Assembly: GCF_000189635.1 (NCBI RefSeq)
Contig: NW_002476013.1
Span: 124,001 to 188,000 of the forward strand
DNA length: 64,000 nucleotides
From: Tetrahymena thermophila SB210
Taxonomy: Eukaryota; Ciliophora; Oligohymenophorea; Hymenostomatida; Tetrahymenidae
Direction of reading: 5' to 3'
The translations under genes and the position numbers were made by a program. The notes below the pieces were generated by a model, which made no database searches, was not told the DNA's origin, and saw only the letters and a list, made by a program, of their open reading frames with translations. This document shows positions 26,430 through 40,900 of this stretch, one piece after another (position 1 is the stretch's first letter; every line of letters begins with the position of its first letter).

Positions 26430-29400
26430 TCAGCTATTTTTTTCTAATAGTTCAATATTATTTAAGACCATCCAACTTTGTGAATTAAAGCTTATAATTC
26501 TTTTTCTGTCTAGATAAATTATTTCAGGGTTTTTCTTTTCAGAAACATTTTGTATTGTATAAAGCTAGTTGTCATGAATAAATGATTGTTAGTTTGAAAA
26601 ACCCTCAGAATTTGGTAATTCTATTTGGTTTATGCCTTTAATTTCATGTACAAGCTAGTTTTTAGTGATTGAATCAAGATTAACATTAAGTAAGAAGCAA
26701 GTACTTGCTTTTTCTTGAGATTATGTATATGCTCCACCAAATACCAAAATGTTATTACTGTTAATCTAGCAACAGTTAGCACTACTTAATAAAATAGGAA
26801 TTTATGTTTAAGTTGGTATAATTTCCCATCTATCACTCTACAAATCATACCTCTCAATTGTGGTATCTAAATTATCATCATCAATTTTACCAGCGAATTT
26901 GAATAAATAATTCTTTCCATTAGGAGCTTAGAAATAGCAAACAGCAGGATTAAATGTAGGATTATTTAAGTAAGAAATCGAACTCCATTTGTTAGTATTG
27001 AGATCATATCTTTCACATTGATTTGTAACGCCATCTTCGTCACAAGCGCCTCCAATTACATAAATGCTATTATTAAAAGGAGAATAAACACATCCAAATC
27101 CACTTCTACCTGTTATCATCTCAGAAACAGCTTAGAGTTTATTTTTTGTAAATTCATATTTATAGACTGTTTTAGAGTGGTTAGATGAAGGCGAAACTCC
27201 ACCCATTAAATAAATGCTTCCATCGCGGAGTGTAATAGATTTATGGAATCTAGGTACAGTGAATGAAGGATCATCAGTCTTCATTTGTATTTAATAGAAT
27301 TTCAAATAACTACTTTGTGATGATCCATTTGAAGCTTATTTAACATCCTGTATATTAACAATATGAAGAATATTGCTTTTAGGCTGGAAGAAATGTAGAT
27401 ATTGGTAATTGCTTTCTTACTTTAGGTAATTAGCCATTTATACCTAGAAGTCTTTTTATCTTGAGTCCTTTACTTCTATTTACCTGTGGCTATTCATGTT
27501 ATTTGTATTAAAAGCATCTTCTTGATTATTTTTTTTGTGATTAGGATTATTGTTTATGGTTGATTATTACTAACTCTAAGGATTATATTACGAATTATAT
27601 TATTAAGGAATGTTACTTGTAATATTTTAAGCTGAAATTCCATAAATATCGTTTTGAGGGGACTAAATATTATTAAATTGTTGATTATGATTATTTCGAT
27701 TCAGGCCTAAGTTCTAAGATTCTTGTTAATAGTCTTAGGACTCTTCTGGAATGAATTAATTTACATTTTAAACTTATTTATATTTTTAAGGGATATGCTA
27801 TAGCATATTAATGTTATTATTGGAATAGCTGTAGTTATCTTTATCTTAAGCTTGTGAAGGGTTGAAAGAATTTCCTCTATTAAAATTAGAAGAGCTAACT
27901 TCATTCATATTTTTCATTTATGAAGTGCTACTATTGTTTATATCTTATTAGAAAAGATTGTTACCTCCTATATTACTGTTGTTATTATTATACTAGCTCA
28001 GTTAAATACTTTGGCCGAACTAAGATTAAGGATAGCCTGCTGTCAATTGATTTTAAGCTAAACCTGCTTATGACTAGTTATTGTTTAAAAGCTCATTTCT
28101 ACTGAATTAAAGCTATTAATTTTAAGGAATATCATTTGAGTTTATTTGAATTTCATTTCTTGGAGTAGGATTAAACTTAATATTTGCAAAATTAGATTAC
28201 TAAGGGATTAAATTTTTGTTGTTTTCTGCAAATTTATTGTTGCTGCTTAAGTTGTTTAAAGAGGATATCTGATTTTCATTTTGAGGGTTAAATGATTAAG
28301 GAGTGTTTGAGTTAAAGCTAGAAAAACCAGTGTTTTAAGCATTACTATTTTTGCCAGTCAAAAAGTTAGGAGTTATATTCTAAGAAGAGTGCACATTGTT
28401 TATGTTATTAGATTACAAGATATTACTTTGATATTAGCCATTAATTTTGTTTTCTCCGATTGTTCTAGCTACTGAGCTTTTTAAAGATTATTAATTCGAA
28501 TTAGTTGGAGGTCTAGGTGATGACAAAAGATTAGGTTTAGTATCAAATATTTTCATCTTCATTTTCTTGCTAACTGGTGTGTATTTATCATCCTGCTGCG
28601 ATTAGCTGTTTTCTACATTATTTAAAATAGGTATCTTAGGTTATTAGTTAGGTCTAACTACAGATGAAGTTTATTAAGCTACTACCCTACTGTCAGGAGC
28701 TGGAGAATAGCTCTTATTTCTTTGTTACTGCATTCCAGAAAACTCATTATAACTACGCTCAGAATTCTAAGAAAATTAACTGCTGTCTTTAAAATTAATT
28801 TGTTATGTAAGAGGAACATTAAAGTTATTAGATTTAAAAGGAGAAAGTGAGATATGACGTTGAGAATTTCCATTCTATTCACTTGTGCCATTAAAATTTG
28901 ATGGAGTGCTTGCCTTGCGATTATTGATAGATATCTCTTACCTTAATTGTGTGATGCTTTTTTATTTAGGAGACTATCCAGAATATGTTAAGAAACAAGT
29001 GTTTTAGCAGATTTCATAAATTTATCTATGAACGTTTTCAAAATTTATGGTAATGCTTGGAGTAACTGATATCAGCTACTCAAAATATTAACCTATTACA
29101 CCTAGCTTTTCATTTATGAAAATACTAAAATCTAGCTTAAGTAAATGCTAAAGAGTACTAATTTGAAATTGATTTTCTTGCAGCTCACGTAGGAAGCCGT
29201 TAAGTTTATTTTTTTCATTTTCTATTTCCTAAAGCTATTTATTCATTTTTTGTTTTTCAGCATCCATTTTTCTTAATGCTATTTCATACTCCTTTCTTAC
29301 TGTTTTGAAGTAGCTTTAGACAATATTTTGGCATTAGCTTTCTGCTTCGCTCATTTTCTATAGTACTTATTGCGATTTATGATGTTACTCCTCTGATTTG

Positions 29401-29726
29401 ATTTGTTGCTGAATATTTTCTTATTCTTCTGTATAATCTTTCAAGCAAGTGTGTATTTTCTATTGACAATTTGAGCTTATGTCTTCTAGCGTTTCGATTT
29501 CGGCATATTCTTTTCTGTCTTTATGATATTGATTATGCTCTTTTATACATTTTTAGCATAACCCTTTCAAGCATTAAATCTTACTACAAAAGTGAGTGAT
29601 AAAAAATCCCTAATGATCTCCACACATTATCTTTGGTATACCCATAACCTATTAGTTTGGAGTCATGTTTCGTGAATTTTGTGAGGAGTTTTCTCCAAAT
29701 TGAGAATAGTTTCTGCTAGCTAACAT
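26430..29726 (-). CDS. Gene D: B-box, coiled-coil, kelch-repeat protein
   Basis: This is an intronless 1098-aa gene with the ATG at 29726 (MLASRNYSQFG) and TGA at 26430-26432. The whole frame was read without finding TGA. Residues about 35-68 form a B-box-type zinc finger with C35, H38, C47, C52, C57, C60, H64 and H68. A charged coiled coil follows (about 75-260), then a long Ser/Asn/Gln-rich linker (about 270-780). C-terminal kelch repeats (about 800-1098) show paired-glycine signatures such as YLMGG, YVIGG and LVFGG, with WSSI and RWEII. The order resembles TRIM-type proteins without a RING finger. By family knowledge the kelch propeller binds protein partners and the B-box/coiled coil oligomerises. 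The target is unknown, and lack of a RING argues against direct ubiquitin-ligase activity. Confidence 0.88.
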
Positions 29727-30292
29727 AAATTTATTTAACGTAACCTTTAAAAAATTGGTTTCAAACTAATTAATTTATAAAATACTGCTTGCTTTTTTAA
29801 TTTGTATTTTTTTTAAGTAATTTTTTTACTGTTTATCTACTTAATTGGCTTTTAAACGTTATTATAATCAAAATAATCATATTCAATAATTATAATTTAT
29901 TTTTTTTAAATCAGTGCTCATCAATTAATACATGAATACTAAATAAGAAAATAAAATCTAATAAAAACATAAATAAAACAAAATCTTTAGACAATAATTG
30001 ATTGAATTTTCTATAAATATTTTCCAAACCTAACAGATTTTCATGAATTAATCTATTTCAACTAGTATGGAAAGATTAAAGAATAATTCAAAGACTCCAT
30101 AATGTCTATATATTAGATATTTCTAAAGGTAATTTATACTTATTTTTTTCATTTCTAGACAAATTAATTTTTTTCTATTTAAAAATATATGAAAAAAATT
30201 TTGAAATATTCTAAATACAAATACATTTTATAATAAATTACATTTAGAAATAAAAAAGTCAATTTAAATTATTTTCTCAATGAATATAGTTT
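29727..30292. other. Intergenic spacer D-E
   Basis: This AT-rich spacer is the promoter side of gene D and the 3' side of gene E. I see no open frame, repeat or structured element in it. Confidence 0.6.
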
Positions 30293-31030
30293 TCAAATTT
30301 AATTTAGTATTTCATGTGCTTAGTTCCAGTACACTAACTTGCACTTGAAAGGATCTGAGTTTTCTTATTTTAAGTATTGTTCTATTTTTTTCTCCAAAGC
30401 AAATCCCTTTCTAACAAAACCTGTTGAGTTCTAGTCTTTTAAAGAAACCATAGGACAGAAGTCGTTTTTACCATCTCCAAAGTAGTGGATGTTAATATAT
30501 TCCTTATTTGGATTTTTAGCGATGTGATCTTCTATAATCCTTCTCTTGCACATATTAGGAGTTTAAGTGCAAAGAGGGCAACTATGTTAATCGTAAAATC
30601 TCTTTACAAACAATTAATCGTTTTCAATAGTGCATGGATTGGTATAAATTGCAGAGAAATAATCAGCGATTTAATTCTTTTCAACGATCCATTTGATAAA
30701 TAACGAATTTGCATCACTGCAAATGATGATTTCACTGTTCTTAGATTTTATTTTTTCAAACAAATCTTTCATACCTCCTACCAAATCAGCCTTTTCGATC
30801 TCCTCCTAAATCTTTGAAGAGTTGATTCCCATTTTATTTTTTAAATAATCTAAAACAGTATTCATAAAGGCAGTCCATTAACCTTCAATATATTAATCAG
30901 CTAATTCCTTAGGAGGCTATCTATTTTCGAAGAGAGTATAAAAAATTGTATCACTATTTTACTCTATAACTGTGTAATCAAAATCAAACACGTAGAGATC
31001 CAGCTTATTTCTTATCTATTAGCAATCCAT
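30293..31030 (-). CDS. Gene E: PHOSPHO1-like HAD phosphatase
   Basis: This is a complete 245-aa single-exon gene, ATG at 31030 and TGA at 30293-30295. HAD motif I is VFDFDYTVIEQNSD, with nucleophile D16 and acid/base D18. Motif II is ICSDAN (S105), a downstream NMCKRR supplies a likely motif III lysine (K162), and motif IV is FGDGKNDFCP (D186/D190). The HSCPLC...NMCK segment and the GDGxNDFCP signature are diagnostic of the PHOSPHO1/putative-phosphatase family, which hydrolyses phosphocholine and phosphoethanolamine or related small phosphate esters in the cytosol. Length is near the family norm, and no signal peptide or membrane segment is seen. It diverges from gene F across a 0.94-kb spacer. 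The family assignment is strong; the exact substrate is inference. Confidence 0.92.
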
Positions 31031-31969
31031 ATCTTTTGAAAACTTTATTTAATTTCTTATTAAATTTAATTAAAATGTAACACTTTATTTAAATAATAAA
31101 AATAATTTTCACTTTGCAAATGATAAAAATTAAAATTGTTTAAAATAAAATGTATTTTTTTAAAGATAACCTTCCAAATAGTTGGGCTTGTAACTTAAAT
31201 AGACGTTTGATATTGAATTTTGGCATCATTTTATTCAATCAATATTCTAATAATAATCTAATTTTTTATTTTAATAAAATTGTAATCCTATTAACAATTA
31301 TATTCAATATTTAGCATAAATTGATAAGATATTTCTGAGATTATTAAATATACTACCTATCCTAATAAATTAAAGCTTCAAGATTTTTTATATAAAAGCC
31401 CATTATTCTTAAATGACCCTAAACCATTTATAAAATTTTTGGGATGAATATGCCTTAATTAATGATGATTGAAGGTATTTTTATCTATTTATTTTTGATT
31501 TTGTATATATTGGTAATTCTTTATAATTTCATCAATTGATTTTATTTGAAAATTATTTTAAATTTTTTAATTTTAAAATTATTTTAAAATCTAGTTCAAA
31601 TGCTGAAAGAAATATATATTTTTTTAGTCAAAAGCTGAAAATAATTTAAAATGGAAAACTAATCTTAAAAAATTGAAAATATTATTTAATTCATCAATCA
31701 TCAACAGGATAAAAGAAATATCCTGTAATACTATTTAATCTATTTTGTGTTTTTTTTTAACTATTTACAAACATATGGTAAATAAATACCACTCATACAT
31801 ACTTTTTAGATTTATTAATGAAAATTGATTCATAATATTAAATGTGACTAAAAAATAAATTAAATAGTTCATTATCAATTATTTATTTAACAAGTAAAAT
31901 TTACAAAATTGATTCCTAAAAAAATTTATATTTTATATTAGAAAATTATCATTTATTTGAACACATCAA
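31031..31969. promoter_or_regulatory. Divergent promoter region E/F
   Basis: This spacer separates the divergent genes E and F, so it should carry both promoters. It holds a perfect 8-bp hairpin at 31704-31726 (ACAGGATA/TATCCTGT, 7-nt loop) and the second copy of the short dispersed repeat (31785-31840). No open frame was found. Confidence 0.5.
31785..31840. repeat. Short dispersed repeat, copy 2 (flank of F)
   Basis: This is the partner of 7296-7350, sharing AATACCACTCATA, TTAAT and GATTCATAAT blocks in the same order. It lies 130-185 bp upstream of the gene F start. Confidence 0.5.
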
Positions 31970-34900
31970 ATGAAGTTAAAATTTTATTAATTGACTATCC
32001 AAATATATGCTATCCTTTGCTTCATTTATAATGTTTTTGGTAAATAAGAATCCTGTCCTAGGGTTTAAACATACTTTGACTTTTAAGATCTTAATGATCA
32101 ATTGGGCTACAAAGAAGTCACAGCGATTACCCACATACAGGGTTCTACATTAGTGGCTGTAGGAACAAGAGTAGGAGCAATTGAAATTTGGGATTATGAT
32201 TCAAGAGAAATAATTACAAAATTCTTTGAAGATAAGTGGCCTATTTCTAGGATTGATCATATATGGCATACAAATCATATTTTAGTCAGATATTAAAAAA
32301 AGTAAACATTAAAATAATTAAACTGAAAATATGGCATTATCTTATTATATTTTAGCATATTTTAAGCAAATTTTTTAATTTATTACTTTTATAAAACAAT
32401 AGAAATGGAAATTAAGTTTCAATTTGGGATTTAGTTACTCAAGAAAGAGTTTAGTGGCTTATTGATCAAGATGATAAATTAGACGATTACTCTGAAGTTG
32501 TTAATTATTAAGTAATAGATACTTATTTGACTAGAAACGGAAATTACTTTCTATAAATGTCAATTATGCATGTTGTAGCTTGTGACATTAATAGTGTCAA
32601 TACGAATTCCACTAAACCTGATTGCTAAATTTACCCCTTAAATGATACAATTAAACAAGAGCAACCTCTATACATATTTTCCTTTGATAGCTAATTTTAG
32701 GAAGTGTTTTATATTCTTACAAAGCATAGTCTTTATAAAGTAAATAGATTAGGTTTATCAATAGATTAAAAGTTATATAGAGTAGATGATGTTAATAATG
32801 TGAATATAATTGATATGATCAGGACGCAGTAAGATGGCATAATAATGATAGCGTTAAGCACTAATGAGCTTATTACACTTAATTTGCAAACAAGTAATGG
32901 AAGTGAAAAAATTTATAAATTGTGTGATTACCTATAGTATATCAGTTTAGATGAATTGATTGTACTCAAAGAAGTCAAAAGCTTTTTTTCAGAGAGTTTA
33001 GTTTTAATAACATTTGAAGCAAAATATGAAGATTCAGATATTTTTGGTCAAAAATAATTCATTTTAACTTATAATATTGAAGAAGATAAAGTTTTGCAGC
33101 TTGAAACAACTTATAATGTCAAATTTATAGCACCAATAAACTAATCAAGGTCTTTTATAGTTACATATTATGATGATACTTTAGGTTGGTATGCATATCC
33201 AATCATCTAAAAATCTATTTAGCCCTTTGTTACTTCTCTTACTAAAATTTCTACAAAAGCTGTAGATTTATATTCAAATTAAAAAAAATAAGTAATTTAA
33301 TAATTCAATTCTTAATTAAAGCATTTAATTATTAAATAGATTGTTGATGAGGCTATTCAATACTTTTTACAAGATGACCTTTAAGGAGGAATTATTGTTT
33401 ACAGTATCCCTGAAGATACAGTAAAAAAAAGAGTAAAGCTCACAATACATGATAAAAATACATATATTAGTGCATTGTCAATAATATTTTTAGAGGATTA
33501 AGAATAATTTTTGGTTGTAACTTCTGAACTTTACATTTTAATCTTTTCATACAAGTCAGATGATATAGAACCTTTATACATTAGAGACATTTCGTCATAT
33601 ATAACGTAAAAGTAAACTTACAATTAATTTTAAATAATTTAAATAAAATCCTACAAATTTTTATTAAATTGCATTTAATTTATTAATTTTAAAGCAAAAT
33701 CCAGAATTTTTTTTAATTTGAGTTTCAATATATTTTAAAGATTTTTAAATAAATTTTGAAAAGATGAAATGATTTGCTTTTATATATTTAAATTTACAAT
33801 TATTTATTATTAAAATAGCCAAACTAATATTAGTAACACCTTTTTGATTAAGCTCAAACATACTAAAAGCAGTGTAGCATTAGTTAATTCGCAGACTTTT
33901 TTAATTTTTGATTTTGTTTCTTACCAAATCGTTCACTACTTGCAAATTATGCTAAATCCATAAGATTTATTTTTAGATTGTGATTTAATTTATGATATTA
34001 AAACAAGCACTAATAGCTCATATAACTATTATTTGGTTATAAATGGTAAAGATTCTTTGAAAATATATAATTTATCTATACTTTAATAAGAAGATTAAGT
34101 GACTTCAAATATTAATTAAAATATTTACTCCTAGTTAGCAAATAAAAATATACTAGGATGGATACATCTTAAAATTCATTCTAAAATCTTAACTCAAGAT
34201 TCTAGAAATGAATTTTGCTAATATTCTTTTCCATAACTGGATTAAATTAGCTGCTTCAGGATTTGGTATGATGAATCAAATTTTAATACAGTAAGCAAAC
34301 AAAAGAGAGGATTACTTTCAAGTTCAGTAGAAACAATGATAATAGCACAGTTAAATGATTTTAGAGTTGTTTTTATAGACTTATATAAACAATAAGCAAC
34401 ATTTTCAACTTGCAAATTTGATACATATTTTTATTAAATTGCTTAGTTTAAATAAAGCTATATTATTTTGATTCCTGCTGCCACTTCTAAAAAGAAAATC
34501 TCATTTTTAGATTAAAGTTACTAAAATCCTTAAAGCTAGATGAGAAATATGAAAGGAGTTATTTAAGAATCAAAACTCTACCACAATAAAATAATTTTAA
34601 ATATGAAAGACGGATCTTTCAAGGTATTAAATGTAGAAAATTATACATTATAAGAATTAATAATAGCTGATCCTAAATATTAGGAAACAAGAAAATTTAT
34701 TATTGACTAAAACACTATAATTTACATAGATGAAACGAACTATGTGCAAACATTCATATTTGATAGCAATTTTAGCACAGTCTACAATTCTGATAAGTTT
34801 TTAAGTAAAGAATTTATTTTTTTTAATTTTACAATTTTGAGTATTTCATTTTGAATAGTCGAAGGTATAAAAGTAACAAATACGTCTAACTTAGAGCTGA

Positions 34901-37900
34901 CATCAATTAAGAATGTAATTGCTTTGATAGGAGATTAATAAATACTTTATATTAATTACTAAACACATGAAATATTTCCGATTTACAGTAATCACATTTC
35001 TGTTTTATCATTTTTTAATTATAAAATATTTTTATAAAAGATTCTTAGAGCTAAAAAATAGTTGCTACTGATTTTAATATAACTTTATCATTGATTGTTA
35101 TCGGCTTGAGTGATAATAGAGTAGAAATATTGAATGTAGAAGATGTTTCAAAGCCTCATATTACTTACTAAATACAAGCAAACTAAAAGATTAATACAGT
35201 TCATCATTCTATAATGTTTTTGAATAGAGCTTATATTACTTATGGCAATAGTATTATTAGGTAAAAAAAAATTAATTACTTATAAATTTATAAAAAGAAA
35301 TATATTTGTAATAAATAGGTGGGATGTAGACTAAAATTAGCTTAGTGAAGTAAGTGTTTATGAAAGTTAAATTAAATCTATTATATTTGTAGTAGAGCTC
35401 TAAGCTATAGCTATCTTTTTAGAAAATGGTGTAGTTTAAATAATTAATGATGACATAAATTCTTTTTATTACATAAATGTTTATGCTTTGACTCAATCTT
35501 ATGCAAATGTTGATCAGCTTATATACATGCAGGGACTCAATAGTCTTGCGTTTATTTCTGATCATCGTATATGGGCTTTAACACTTCACAGCTTTGCAGA
35601 TGATGATAAATAGAATTCTAGGTCAAAAGTAACATTTTATTAAAAATTCATTATAAATTTTTGTTATTGAAATAATCATTATTAATTGATAATAAAAAAT
35701 TAATTTTTTTTTAAATAGATTGAATGCGAAAAAGGATTTTATATAGAAAGTATGAGTGGTTAGGAATATTATAATATTCTAGGTTAAGGAAATCTTGTTC
35801 AGCCTTATAAGAAAGTAAGTGCTATTAGAAAAGAAACAATAAAGATTGGAAAAAGTCATAAAATATTTTTATATAATAAAATAAAACTCAATTTCTACTT
35901 GCAAGAAGGAAAAATATATGAGTTAGAAGAACCATTTTAATATGCAACTTAAAAGATAAACAGCATAGTCACTTTCTAGACATATCGGACAAACATAAAT
36001 AAATATACAGGTTAGGATTCAAATAAAAAGAAAACAGCATCTTATTACTACGAAAATGAAAATAATATAACAACTACATTAAGCATTAAAGACAGTTACA
36101 GATTTGAAAATATCTAAAAATTATTTTTCTACAATATTAATATTTAGTTGAAAAATCAGATTGATTAAAATAGCGATGTAAGGTATTCTGTTTTTAATAA
36201 CATTGATCAAATTTCTTTCATAGGATGTAATTTTAATCCCATCAACAATAATTATGATGCTTACATTTTTGAAGATGTTAAACTGCTTAAATTCTATGAT
36301 GTCAAGATAAAACAGAGCCAGTTTATAACTAACGACGTTAAAGCAATTTATATGGAAGAAGTATAATCTTCTTTGATACCTCCTACAGATAGTTAAATAA
36401 GCAAAAAAAAATGTCTTACTTCAAATTAAGTACTTTTCTTGTCTGATTCTTAACAAACTCGATTAATAAATGACCAGATTTTAAAAAAATAGGTATGCAA
36501 ATACTATTTCTTCTATCCAGTTAATCAGCAATCATATTTATTCATAGAAGTGGCTAATTAGGAAGCTAATATAAACCAAAAATATTCTGATAGTTAAGAA
36601 ATAAGCACAGTTTCTTTGAATGACTAATTATTTAATATAACAAATCCTTAATTAAATTAAACTTCTGGCTTCTAGAGTAATAAACCATTATAAAATTTTT
36701 TAAGTTAAAGTTAATAAATAATGTAATAACTTTCAAAAATGAAGTTACAAGATGATTAAAGTGTTTAATAAAATGAAAATAAAAACATAGAAAATTAATA
36801 TTAAGAGCTTAATTTAACTAATTGGGTAAACAAACAAAATATAGATTTGAATGAAGAGGATTCTTATCTGAAACTTAACTATACTCTTTATAGCCTTAAA
36901 AATTGTACATTTTACTATGCTAACATTTTTACTTTCCTAACCTAAAAGGAATTTTATAATAACAGCAACTCATCATCAGAGTAAACTAATTATTTCTTAT
37001 CTCCTCAATTGAATATAACAAATAGTCTCATAATGTAATCTACTGTATTTAGTGGATAGGAAGTCGAATAAGACTAATCACTATTTAATCAATATGATCA
37101 GGTATCTTAAAAATAATTATACTCTTCTTAAGCTTAATTCCAAATAACAAATCATGTTATTAATTAATCTTCTCTTTCTAAAGTTAATCTTTATGATAGT
37201 GATCATTTTAAAATTAACAAACTGTAATAGCTTCGCCTCATCAATAGCTATTTTAATAAAACTACTTTGAATCTAGTAAATAGTAATGATTATGAGGTAA
37301 GCGAAATATTAATCTACAATAGCACTTTTGAGTCTCTTCCCATTTTCCCCTTATTTGATTTAGGAGAAAAATTTAATCTGAAAAATATTTACTTATAAAA
37401 TAATGCATTTTTAAGCTAAATCATATTTTAGTTTAAATCTTAATTCAATAATAAAGCTAACTCTAATAACTAAATTGATACTTAAGATTAAGATGATCAA
37501 TCAAATAATGACACTGATACTGTTTAAGAAAACTAGAATAAATTTTTATAACCTTAAATAAATAACTCAACAGTAACAAAATTACTTATTTTAAATTGCA
37601 CTATGAATAAAACTACTGTTTTTTCATTTAATGAGTTATTGCTAAAGTCTGATCTTAAGATTTTAAATTTTACTATATTCAAAGTAAAAATGGTTGAAAC
37701 TTCAGTTGTAGATCTAATGAATTTCTAAAAGGGCTCAAAATCACTAATTTAATTCTTAAACATAGATTAGGTAGCTACTTTGAGATCTTGCATTATTAGA
37801 AAATTAAGTGATTAAAGCTTAATTATAAAAGATGCAAATATTCATAAAAGCTATATGAGATATAGCAATTTTCTACAAACAAAAAGACCTTTTTCTCCAT

Positions 37901-40900
37901 TTATAATGGCAGAAAACTATTTAATGAATATTTTCTCTAATTTAATTGTCAATGGTACATATTGGTTTAACTCTAAATTAGCTGAGCTGGTAGAAAATTC
38001 TTTGTTACTTTTTAGTGATTCTCTAATATAAAATAATACTTTTGCTTCTGAAATGTCAAGCTATGAAAGACAATCAAAATATTTAGTTGAATTAGATCAT
38101 TTAATTGTTTAGAAAGTGGATATTTATTAAAATCAATTTTTATATTAGCTTTTTTGTGGACCTCCTTCAATTAATAACTAATATATAGATTATAATCTTA
38201 ACAAAATTAATATAACAAACAATACATTTACAGGCTAGTCAAATGGATTATTTGCAGAAGCTACTTTTAGCATTATATCTACTGGAAGCTAGGTTGAACT
38301 AAATGAAATAACTATGTAAGAAAATTGTAGAAAAGATAGCGGTGTCTCTAAAACAACATTCTTGGTGGAAGGCTATAAATTCTTTTTCTTTTATTTTGAC
38401 AAAGTTTTGAACACAAAAGTTATAAGAGCGGAAATGAGTAATAACAAAGATGTAATTTATTAATTTTAGATATTAAAAATATTTAATCAAAAATATATAA
38501 ATAATAAATTAGATTGGTTTTGGTGTTTTTAAGAATTCAATAGGGTAGAATTTAATTGACAATCTGATTGTAAGTAATGATGTAGAGGATAGTATAGACT
38601 TGAGTATAAATGTAACTACAGCAATAAAGCAACCCATATTAATTATAAGAAATGGAGCTAATTTTATAATTTAAAACTCAATTATTAAGAATCTCAGAAT
38701 ATACAATTCTCCTGTCTTTGAAATAGAGTCAAACAAGAATTTTTACATATAGTCAAATGAAAATTCTACATAAGAGCAATAAAACTAAGAGACAATAGCT
38801 ATGATGAATTTTAAAAATGTTACTTTTGAAAATAATGCTGTAATATTTATTATTTATTTTATTTTTAAAAGAATTTTTTCTTAAAAAAAAAAAATGATTA
38901 TTTTGAAACTAAATTATTTTGTTTTACAAAAGATTGAAATAGACCCTTATGTTTGTTTAGGAAGCTTTATTGAATACACATCTAACTTAGTTACGAAATT
39001 CGGGTTATTTTAGATTTCTTTCATCTCAAATGTGATAAAAGGTTTGAATTAAAATTCATAAATACAAGCTTAGATAAATATCCAAGCTAGTTAAAGTGAT
39101 GTTGTGATACAAAACTCAACTTTTAACTAGATGAAAGATTTTAGATTTGTCAAAAATATGGCAGATTCAATTTTTCTTTAAGTTGAAGCAAGAGCTATTG
39201 GAATATTTAGCTCAAAATTTTTATCTGCACCAAATAACTAAACTGATGAATAAGATAGAAATGCTCTAAAATTTAACACACAAGTCATAGGATTGTTAAA
39301 TTATTAAATGCTTAAGTTTTAACATAATTTTATAAGTTAAATGAGATCATAAAATTTTGCAATGTTGGAATTAGCTACATTATCTGACGCAGCATTTACA
39401 CTGATATAGGATTGTTACTTTCAAGATTTGATACCAATATCAAATGCAATTAATATAAAAGGCAGCTTATTTAGCAATAAGATACAAATCTCAAATTGTA
39501 CTTTTTCAAATGTTTACAATTAAATAATCTAGATAGATAGAATTAAAAACGTCTCCTTAATTATTTCAGATAATAGATTTTATTAAATTTACTCACTCAA
39601 AAAGACTATTTTAGACATTTCAAATTAATAGTAAGAAAGTAGCTCAATAAGCTTTTATAATAATAATGTAGAATTCAGCTAAAAAGAAATAAAGGAATCT
39701 TTGATTTATTATAGTAAGTCAGAAGCAGTATTTGATCACGTAAAATCTGTTATAAATGGAGCTAGGTCTCTTATGAATTTAACTCACGCTAGCCAACTCT
39801 TCTTTTCAAATAATAGATTCTCAGGTTACTACTCTGGAAGTGTTGTCTTAACAGATAAGTACATGATCTAAATTTCTCATATTAAGTAATTGTATTTACA
39901 GAGCAACATATTCTAAGAGTTAAATAACGCTTTTATTTCAACTTTAATTTTAAATAATATAGAAAATGTAACATATTTATTTTCATTTTTAATTGAAATT
40001 TCTAATTTTATTTTAATATTTTAAATAGGCAGTCATTTCTAATTTAACAATGACAAATTGTAATTCTTTGGACTTGCACATATTGAAGCTTTCAAATATA
40101 AAAAACATTTAGATGAGAGATATTTACTTCCATAATAATACCCTTCAAAGCTACTCTAAGATAGCTTGTATTCAAATTAAAAATACTTGCTTTTAAGCTC
40201 AAAATATCCAAATTTTATAAAACAACTGCAACAGCTTTGGGCCTGTAGCAATTTAATTCAATAGATTAGCTTAAGATTCAAGTTGTAAGATATACCAATA
40301 GGATTAATAGAACTCAACTGTTGTAAAGTCTCATATTATTAGTTCTATTTCTGATTCGATTATTTCAAGTAATTTTGGGTTAGATTTTGGAGGATTGTTT
40401 ATACATAATACTGCTTAAGCAATGTTTATTGTTAATAATACTCAAATCTAAAAAAATACTGCTTAGAAAGGATCTGGAGGAGGTATATTCCTTCACATTG
40501 TTGGGACACACAATTTCTTTATAGAAAACACTATTATCTCTAAAAATTATGCCTATTATAGAGGTGGAGGTATTTATGTTGAAGAAGATATTCCTGAGAC
40601 CCTCTTTAAGCTAAATAATAGTTTGGTATATGGAAATATTTCACCATAGAATCTATAAATATGTTCAAGTATTTTTAAAAAAATATATATAAATTTTGGT
40701 TATTTAATTTTTAAATTTTGTAAAATAGGTGGAAGGTTTGCTCATTTCAAAGTCTTTACGGACAAATACCAAACAGAACAAAGCTATCTTTATTAAAATT
40801 AAAGCAATTGGCTAGTAATTACAGATTAACAAAGTGGAGGAGAACTACCAATAATTTTAACTTAAATTTTAGATTACAAAAATCAAATAGTTTTACCATA

